Positions 58,703 to 64,000 of a stretch of DNA of 64,000 bases are shown here, piece after piece; the stretch's first letter is position 1; each line of letters begins with the position of its first letter. This stretch comes from Vibrio chagasii. GTDB lineage: Bacteria; Pseudomonadota; Gammaproteobacteria; Enterobacterales; Vibrionaceae. The notes below the pieces were generated by a model. The model was not told the origin of the DNA. It was given only the letters and a program-made list of their open reading frames with translations, and did not search any database. The stretch spans positions 806,001 through 870,000 of the forward strand of contig NZ_AP025465.1 of assembly GCF_024347355.1 (NCBI RefSeq). Direction: 5' to 3'. A program made the position numbers and the translations under genes.

Positions 58703-61071
58703 CTAAATGCCTCACGAGGTTTGTTCTTTTCTGTGGCTTGCTCATTGTTGATGGCGAGCGGGGAAAGCAGCCACGCCACAAAAATTCCGGTTAACACGGT
58801 AATCCCGAAGCTATGAATGGCATGAGTCTGACTCAGTGACAGTAAGCCGAATGACAGCAGTGTCGTGAGGCCAGATAAAGTGATTGCTAATAGGGTGCTC
58901 AGCGACTTCTTCTGCTCCGCAAAGAACAGGGTGTAGTCGATACCGATCCCTAAAATCAGAATCAAACCAAGCAGATTAAATAGGTTTAATGTTGAGCCTA
59001 AAACGCCAGTCACCGCTAACCCCGCGACACCTGCAATTAGAGATGGTAGAAGCATTAATAGGCTTTGTTTCACGCCATATCGCCAACCTAGCACCATGCC
59101 AATAGCAGCGAAGGCAATCAATAACAGCTCGGTAATTTTGACGCGGTACTCAGCAAAAAGAGAGGAGATTTCATCTGCTTTATTGAGGTATTTCACACCT
59201 TGCTGCTGAGCAAAGTCGGACTCTAACCATTGTGAGAACAGCTCAGTGTTAGTGACGTCTTTGATCATGATAACTGACGCTGCTTGGTTATTGATTGGTT
59301 TTAACCAAAGCGGGCGAATAGGTTCTGATACAGGCGACGGTAGAAACTCATCGAGCGTGATCGGACTGTATTTAGGAAGCTCTGGGAAGCTCGGCCAGCC
59401 AAGCGTAGTTTGTAGTGTGGCGCTTTGACTATCATAAAGCTGCTTAACCAGCTGATAGTTATGGTGTTGTTCTTGCTCACTTGGCAGGTGTTGATTGACG
59501 CTGCGATAGCCTGAGATAGCTTGCTGAGCGACTAAGTTATCAAGATTAGAACTGATCAATGCTAACTTATTGAGCAGCGCTTGGTTGCTTTCGGCAGTAA
59601 CTAGCAGCATGTTCTGAGCACTACCTAAACCAGATATCTCAGAGATAGCTTGCTCTTGTTGTTTTAGCTCGTCAGGCATTGCTTGAAGCTGCCTGATATC
59701 GTCGTCGTAGCGAACCTGAGTGATTGACGCCAAACTTAAGACGGTCACTATCAATGGCAAGCCGATTCTAAACCTAGGATGGCTCCACAAGTTTAACCAT
59801 GTGTGCCAAAGGCCAGCCAAAGGAAGCGCTCGTTCTTGGCTCGGTTTAGAGGCCAACACGGGGTACCAACACACCACGCTTGCGTAGGCGGCGATAAGTC
59901 CGATGGACGAGAATAGTGCAAGTTGTTGTAGACCAGGGAAAGGCGCAACCAGCAGCCCTAAGTATCCGATTAAGCTAGTGATTAAACCTAGGGTGATGGC
60001 AACTAAGATGTGCTTTAGCCCTTTGTCACTCTGCCATTGGCTTCCTGCGGCCAAACGGTCAGTAAGGTAATGAAACGAGTAATCGATGGATACGCCAATC
60101 AAGCTCGCGCCAAACACCAAGCTGAATAGGTGGACCTTGCCAAAGATAGCGACGGTGCTCGCCAATGCGACCAATAACCCCGTGCTAATTGAGAGTAAAG
60201 ACAAGGCAAGTGGGAGTGCGCTACGAAACGTTAACCACACCAATAAAATTACGCCCGCTAATGACCCTAAACCAATAGTGCTGATTTCAGATTTCGCACT
60301 TTGGGTGCCGTAATTTGCGTAGAAAACCACGCCAGTGTGCTGAACTTTAACGTCAAATTGCTTCTCAATGTCTCGCTCTAAAGTATCTAGCGCGGGTAGT
60401 TGTTCTTGAATCGTCAGGCTATAAGGAGAGCCCGCCAGCGTTGCGGTAACGAGGATATGTGATTGCTCTTGAGATTGAGCGGTGAGATAGCCATCTTTAA
60501 GTCCAAAGTTACTCGAGCGGGTGCCAACCTCGCTTATATAGTCTCGAAATAACAGGAATGGGTCTAAGGTTAGCTCGGTCGCTGTTACGCCTGAAAAAGG
60601 GTTGTACAAGGATTGAATCACATACTGAGCTCGTGACTCAGGTGCGTGCGTCAGAGTCTTTTTTTGTTGCTCTGTTAGTAGCTGAGCTCGATGACGGAAG
60701 TAGAAGTCACTCCATTGGCTTTGCGTACTTGAGTTGATTTTACCTTGTACATGCTTGAAGAGTACTGAGCCACCAGAAAACGTGCCATGATTGAGTGCTT
60801 TTTCAAAGGCTTTAGTTGCCGCAATAGTGTTCTTGATGTCTGCTCCACTCAAGATAAACACCACTTGCTCACTCATAGAGTTGGAAATCTGCTGGAAAGC
60901 TTGTTCAACCATAGGATCTTGTTGATTTTCAGGCAGCAATTTCATTATGTTGCTTTCGATCGGCACTGAAGAAGAAAAAGCGAACTGTTTAATCAACAGT
61001 CCGCTAAAAAGCGCCGCAATTACTAGCCAGACAAGGGCGAGCTTAGAGTTGAAATTGTTGCGCTTCGGCAT
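58699..61071 (-). CDS. MMPL/RND-type exporter of the polyene cluster
   Basis: The 790-residue inner-membrane protein has the RND plan: one N-terminal helix, a large periplasmic domain (about residues 40-245), five or six helices, a second periplasmic domain and a final helical bundle. GIGIDYTLFFAEQKK and GVSIDYSFHYLTDR are the paired Asp-containing helix motifs. It probably moves the acyl-linked polyene across the inner membrane. It overlaps the LolA-like gene by 29 bp. Confidence 0.9.
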   Translation of the reverse strand: MPKRNNFNSKLALVWLVIAALFSGLLIKQFAFSSSVPIESNIMKLLPENQQDPMVEQAFQQISNSMSEQVVFILSGADIKNTIAATKAFEKALNHGTFSGGSVLFKHVQGKINSSTQSQWSDFYFRHRAQLLTEQQKKTLTHAPESRAQYVIQSLYNPFSGVTATELTLDPFLLFRDYISEVGTRSSNFGLKDGYLTAQSQEQSHILVTATLAGSPYSLTIQEQLPALDTLERDIEKQFDVKVQHTGVVFYANYGTQSAKSEISTIGLGSLAGVILLVWLTFRSALPLALSLLSISTGLLVALASTVAIFGKVHLFSLVFGASLIGVSIDYSFHYLTDRLAAGSQWQSDKGLKHILVAITLGLITSLIGYLGLLVAPFPGLQQLALFSSIGLIAAYASVVCWYPVLASKPSQERALPLAGLWHTWLNLWSHPRFRIGLPLIVTVLSLASITQVRYDDDIRQLQAMPDELKQQEQAISEISGLGSAQNMLLVTAESNQALLNKLALISSNLDNLVAQQAISGYRSVNQHLPSEQEQHHNYQLVKQLYDSQSATLQTTLGWPSFPELPKYSPITLDEFLPSPVSEPIRPLWLKPINNQAASVIMIKDVTNTELFSQWLESDFAQQQGVKYLNKADEISSLFAEYRVKITELLLIAFAAIGMVLGWRYGVKQSLLMLLPSLIAGVAGLAVTGVLGSTLNLFNLLGLILILGIGIDYTLFFAEQKKSLSTLLAITLSGLTTLLSFGLLSLSQTHAIHSFGITVLTGIFVAWLLSPLAINNEQATEKNKPREAFR

Positions 61072-61723
61072 CTGACAATACTTCCGGTTGATGGCTTAGC
61101 TGGCTAAATTCGATCACCGTGCTATCTCCGCGAATCTCCTTTAACTCAATACGCTCAATATCACTGTTACCTTGCAGTCTGATAGCCTCAAATATTGCAT
61201 TCATTGGTGCGCTTTTGGGCTTAAGAGTCAGTGTCCAAGATCCTGTGTTTTGGTCTGAGCTTTGCGCAGTTGCAGGCTGGAATGACAGTGAGAATTGGTC
61301 TTGAAGTTTTTGTGTATCACCGTGGAACACAGATAGGAAAATATGGCTGAAATAAAACGCCATTGGGTTTTCTTTATCAGTGATGATCTTTGCGGGCTGG
61401 TCGGCAAACCTTTGGCTCAACTTGTTGTCGGTGAGCACTAAGTTCACCGGAAACGGTGTGGTTTGTGTCCAGAGTAGGCCATTTGATTTGTCTAATAGGA
61501 ATGTACCTTGCGACGTCAGAGGTTGGGCGAACATCTCCATATTGCGCGTTTGAGTGAACTCGCCACGAACAATGCTATTTTCGCTGAGTACCGTCTGCAG
61601 CTCTGAGATAGAACCGACAGCAGCAGCGCTCTCTTCAGCGCTTACAAGGCCACTCGTCATTATCGCTGTAAGCCCAAGTAGCACAATATTGATGTGTTTG
61701 CGGCTGCGTTTAAACAGATTCAT
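61043..61723 (-). CDS. LolA-like periplasmic carrier of the polyene cluster
   Basis: The 226-residue protein has a signal peptide ending near residue 29 and a LolA-type half-barrel core (VRGEFTQTRNMEMFAQPLTSQ-type region, GLLWTQTTPFP). Lipoprotein carrier homologues are standard in aryl polyene clusters and may shuttle the lipid-linked pigment to the outer membrane. It is distinct from housekeeping LolA and LolB (lolB is at 26495). It overlaps genes at both ends (29 bp and 14 bp). Confidence 0.87.
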   Translation of the reverse strand: MNLFKRSRKHINIVLLGLTAIMTSGLVSAEESAAAVGSISELQTVLSENSIVRGEFTQTRNMEMFAQPLTSQGTFLLDKSNGLLWTQTTPFPVNLVLTDNKLSQRFADQPAKIITDKENPMAFYFSHIFLSVFHGDTQKLQDQFSLSFQPATAQSSDQNTGSWTLTLKPKSAPMNAIFEAIRLQGNSDIERIELKEIRGDSTVIEFSQLSHQPEVLSDAEAQQFQL

Positions 61724-62213
61724 GATTCACCTGCGGTGGGCTAGAGGCCTGAGGTTGCTGTTCAGCTGTGAGAGGTAAGCAGCCAAACTGGTGCCAGTGT
61801 TCTACTTTTTCAGTAAACACTTTCGGTGAAGCAAAGCACATTTCTTGCTCTTCAATGGTTACCGCAACCTGCATAGTGTGTGCTCGAGTCATGCGAGCAC
61901 CGGTTAGGGCATCATGAATTTCATAATCGACGCGCAGGCGGTTTTCCCACTCGGTGAGCTTCGCCGTTACTTTAATTTTGTGATTAAACGGTATCGCCTT
62001 AATGTATTTTACGCGGGTATCGATGATAGGCCACATGTAGCCTGAATCCTTCATCTCATGGTAGTTGTACTCAATCTTGTCCATCATGATGCGTCGTACT
62101 TCTTCGAAAAATCGGAAGTAGTTGCCGTGATAGATCACGCCCATTGGGTCGGCATCTTGGAATGAGGTGACAAGTGTCACCTCAGATTGTAATGGATGAA
62201 GGCTTTCAGACAT
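61710..62213 (-). CDS. Acyl-CoA thioesterase-like protein, 4HBT hot-dog family
   Basis: The 167-residue protein has the 4-hydroxybenzoyl-CoA thioesterase signature FQDADPMGVIYHGNYFRFFEE near residue 20 with the catalytic Asp. In the cluster it could release or transfer the finished aryl polyenoyl chain. It overlaps the LolA-like gene by 14 bp and follows the ammonia-lyase gene by 55 bp. Confidence 0.88.
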   Translation of the reverse strand: MSESLHPLQSEVTLVTSFQDADPMGVIYHGNYFRFFEEVRRIMMDKIEYNYHEMKDSGYMWPIIDTRVKYIKAIPFNHKIKVTAKLTEWENRLRVDYEIHDALTGARMTRAHTMQVAVTIEEQEMCFASPKVFTEKVEHWHQFGCLPLTAEQQPQASSPPQVNHESV

Positions 62214-62268
62214 AAATCGCTCTCAACAATATTGCGTAAAGGGTTGGCTACTTTATAAGGTCATAACT

Positions 62269-63816
62269 CTATGAGTAAAGTGACCAATGCTGATTTTGAA
62301 TACGAGTAATAAAGTGGCGTAGATCGCCTTCAAGCGGGCGGTCCTCGACTATAAACTCAAACTCTTTCAGTACTTCGTCGCGAATGTGCTTGAGGTTTTC
62401 ACTCATATGGTGCTCATCAAGCTCATTGTGGCGTTTACGTAGTTCAAGCGCTTGCGTACCGGCTAGAAGTGACGCTGCTGCCACTTGCTCTGTCAGTTCA
62501 AGAACGCGTAAACAGTCACGAGCTGCGATGGTGCCCATGCTCACTTTGTCTTGATTGTGACACTCAGTTGAGCGAGAGAACACACTTGCAGGCATGGTGT
62601 GTTTCAATGCTTCTGCTGTCCAAGCTGACACGCCGATTTGTACTGCTTTAAAGCCGTGGTTGATTGGCTTACGTTCGCCTTCAGCACCCGTTAGATTGAA
62701 TGGCAGACCGTTGTTGAACTTGTAATCCATCAGCTGCGCCATTTGGCGATCAAGCAGGTCAGCAAGGTTGGCTACGGCAGTTTTTAGCGTATCCATTGCC
62801 ATTGCGATATGACCACCATAGAAGTGTCCACCGTGCAGTACGCGTTCGTTATCACCATCGATAATTGGGTTGTCGTTTGCACTGTTTAACTCGTTCTCGA
62901 TAATCTGGCGAAGCCAAGGTAGGGAGTCTTGAACCACACCGATAACATGTGGCGCGCAGCGCAGAGAGTAACGATCTTGTAGGCGGTCACTGTTACGTGG
63001 CGGGCGATCTGCTTGCAGATCATCACGCAGCCATGCCGCAACTTGTTGTTGACCCGGATGGGGTTTTACTGCGAACAAGGCTTCATCGAAGTGGAAGTCA
63101 TTGCCATGCATACCGACCGATACCATAGCGGTGATCTTAGTTGATAGCTGAGCTAGGTATTCCGCACGCTTGTAAGCGATACACGCTAATGCCGTCATGA
63201 CAGACGTACCATTCATTAACGCTAAGCCTTCTTTTGGCTTAAGCTTGATAGGGCTAATGCCTAGCTCTTTGTAGACGTCACTGGTTGGGCGCACTTCACC
63301 TTTGTAGATGACATCACGCTCACCAATCAACGCGGCTGCTAAGTAAGACAGAGGTGTTAAGTCGCCACTGGCACCCACCGAGCCTTCTTGAGGAATACGT
63401 GGTGAGATGTTTTGGTTGATTAGGGTAACGATCTGGTTAAGCAGATCATGAGTCACGCCAGATACGCCTTGTGACAGCGAACAAAGACGAGTTGCAAGTA
63501 CCGCACGTGCTTGCTCGTGAGACAGTATTTCACCCAAGCCACAACCGTGGAAGCGTGTTAGGTGAAGAGGCAGTTCATCGACAAGGCTTGGCGGAATCGC
63601 AACCGTACAAGAGTCACCGTAACCTGTTGTTACGCCGTAAATCACACCTTCTTCTTTAAGTAGGCGCTCTAGGAATGCTACACCGCGGTCGATTTTTGAA
63701 GTGAACTCGTCACTGGTGTTCATCGAGGCTTTTGCGCCCTGTGAGATAGCGACAACATCCTCAATTGTGAGGCGTTCGGCACCAAAGGTGATGCTATTTG
63801 GATTCTTTTTCGTCAT
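62269..63816 (-). CDS. Aromatic amino acid ammonia-lyase (HAL/PAL/TAL family)
   Basis: This 515-residue enzyme removes ammonia from an aromatic amino acid through an MIO group formed from Ala149-Ser150-Gly151 (GSVGASGDLTPLSYL). The catalytic Tyr60 (YGVTTGYGD) is present. A His85-Leu86 pair in LPLHLTRFHG lies where tyrosine ammonia-lyases carry the substrate-selecting His. In aryl polyene or flexirubin-like clusters such a lyase would provide coumarate or cinnamate as starter. The context is not a histidine-utilisation operon. Confidence 0.88.
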   Translation of the reverse strand: MTKKNPNSITFGAERLTIEDVVAISQGAKASMNTSDEFTSKIDRGVAFLERLLKEEGVIYGVTTGYGDSCTVAIPPSLVDELPLHLTRFHGCGLGEILSHEQARAVLATRLCSLSQGVSGVTHDLLNQIVTLINQNISPRIPQEGSVGASGDLTPLSYLAAALIGERDVIYKGEVRPTSDVYKELGISPIKLKPKEGLALMNGTSVMTALACIAYKRAEYLAQLSTKITAMVSVGMHGNDFHFDEALFAVKPHPGQQQVAAWLRDDLQADRPPRNSDRLQDRYSLRCAPHVIGVVQDSLPWLRQIIENELNSANDNPIIDGDNERVLHGGHFYGGHIAMAMDTLKTAVANLADLLDRQMAQLMDYKFNNGLPFNLTGAEGERKPINHGFKAVQIGVSAWTAEALKHTMPASVFSRSTECHNQDKVSMGTIAARDCLRVLELTEQVAAASLLAGTQALELRKRHNELDEHHMSENLKHIRDEVLKEFEFIVEDRPLEGDLRHFITRIQNQHWSLYS

Positions 63817-64000
63817 GGTGCTTGCTCAATGTCCAAAAATTAAAAAAGTTATACCACTGAAGTGGTGCTTTCAGTGTGTAGTGCTGAAGTCGGTCTGCGT
63901 ATTGTTGAACGACTTGCTTTAAAGATTGTTCGCGTGTTTTTCTGGGTAGCTCGATTCTGTCGCTAAAATGCTCGAAATAGACATTAAAATGCGGTTTTGC
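63794..64000 (-). CDS. C-terminal end of an acyltransferase-like protein (partial)
   Basis: The frame enters from the right edge and ends at a TAG at 63796-63794, overlapping the ammonia-lyase gene by 23 bp. The 68 visible residues include RLQHYTLKAPLQWYNFFNFW, which resembles the end of the LpxL/HtrB-like acyltransferase domain of the glycosyltransferase-acyltransferase genes of aryl polyene clusters. The assignment rests on this ending and on position. Confidence 0.6.
   Translation of the reverse strand, partial: AKPHFNVYFEHFSDRIELPRKTREQSLKQVVQQYADRLQHYTLKAPLQWYNFFNFWTLSKHHDEKESK

Overview
The window is a stretch of Vibrio chromosome, probably chromosome 1 of a species near the Splendidus clade. 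This rests on gene content and order (dacA-rlpA-mrdBA-rlmH-rsfS-holA-lptE-leuS; lnt-corC-ybeY-phoH-miaB/ubiF; pth-ychF-prs-ispE-lolB/hemA-prfA-prmC-sirB2-sirB1-kdsA; nutA; chitobiase) and on Vibrio-like protein sequences. No database search was run.

Layout. 1-11.4 kb: cell-wall elongation genes (PBP5, RlpA, RodA, PBP2), ribosome factors (RlmH, RsfS), HolA, LptE and LeuS, all on the minus strand, then a zinc-ribbon protein. 11.4-18.7 kb: lnt, corC, ybeY, phoH-like and miaB on the minus strand, with ubiF divergent. 18.7-22.5 kb: a beta-propeller lactonase-like gene, then an array of 19 minus-strand tRNA genes (9 Leu-UAG, 6 Gln-UUG, 4 Met-CAU), largely built from repeated 272-bp Leu+Gln units behind one promoter with a GC-rich discriminator. 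22.7-32.9 kb: ychF, pth, prs, ispE and lolB, facing the hemA-to-kdsA cluster. 33.3-37.8 kb: nutA, ybaK, rluF, smrA and a 46-residue DUF3149 membrane protein.

38.0-43.5 kb is the accessory, damaged part. An intact tRNA-Pro is followed by two decayed tRNA-Pro remnants with a complete IS4-family element between them. Then comes a curli secretion locus (csgD, csgE, csgF, csgG). A degenerate IS5-family element sits between the C-terminal halves of csgD and csgE. It has no target-site duplication, so the 5' halves of both genes and whatever lay between them appear to be deleted. csgF and csgG are intact.

43.5-53.9 kb: a TraB/GumN-family protein, a GH20 chitobiase, a KdgM-like porin, a copper module (three-HMA CopA overlapping a DUF411 gene, behind a clear CueR-type promoter) and gltX. 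54.0 kb to the right edge: a compact minus-strand aryl-polyene-type cluster (acyltransferase end, aromatic amino acid ammonia-lyase, thioesterase, LolA-like, MMPL exporter, DUF3261 lipoprotein, ketosynthase, dehydratase, ketoreductase, ketosynthase) that continues beyond the window and ends in a small lipoprotein gene.

The points most worth following up are the gutted curli locus, the expanded tRNA array with its diverged promoter-proximal Leu gene, the decaying tRNA-Pro repeats, and the ammonia-lyase-containing polyene cluster.
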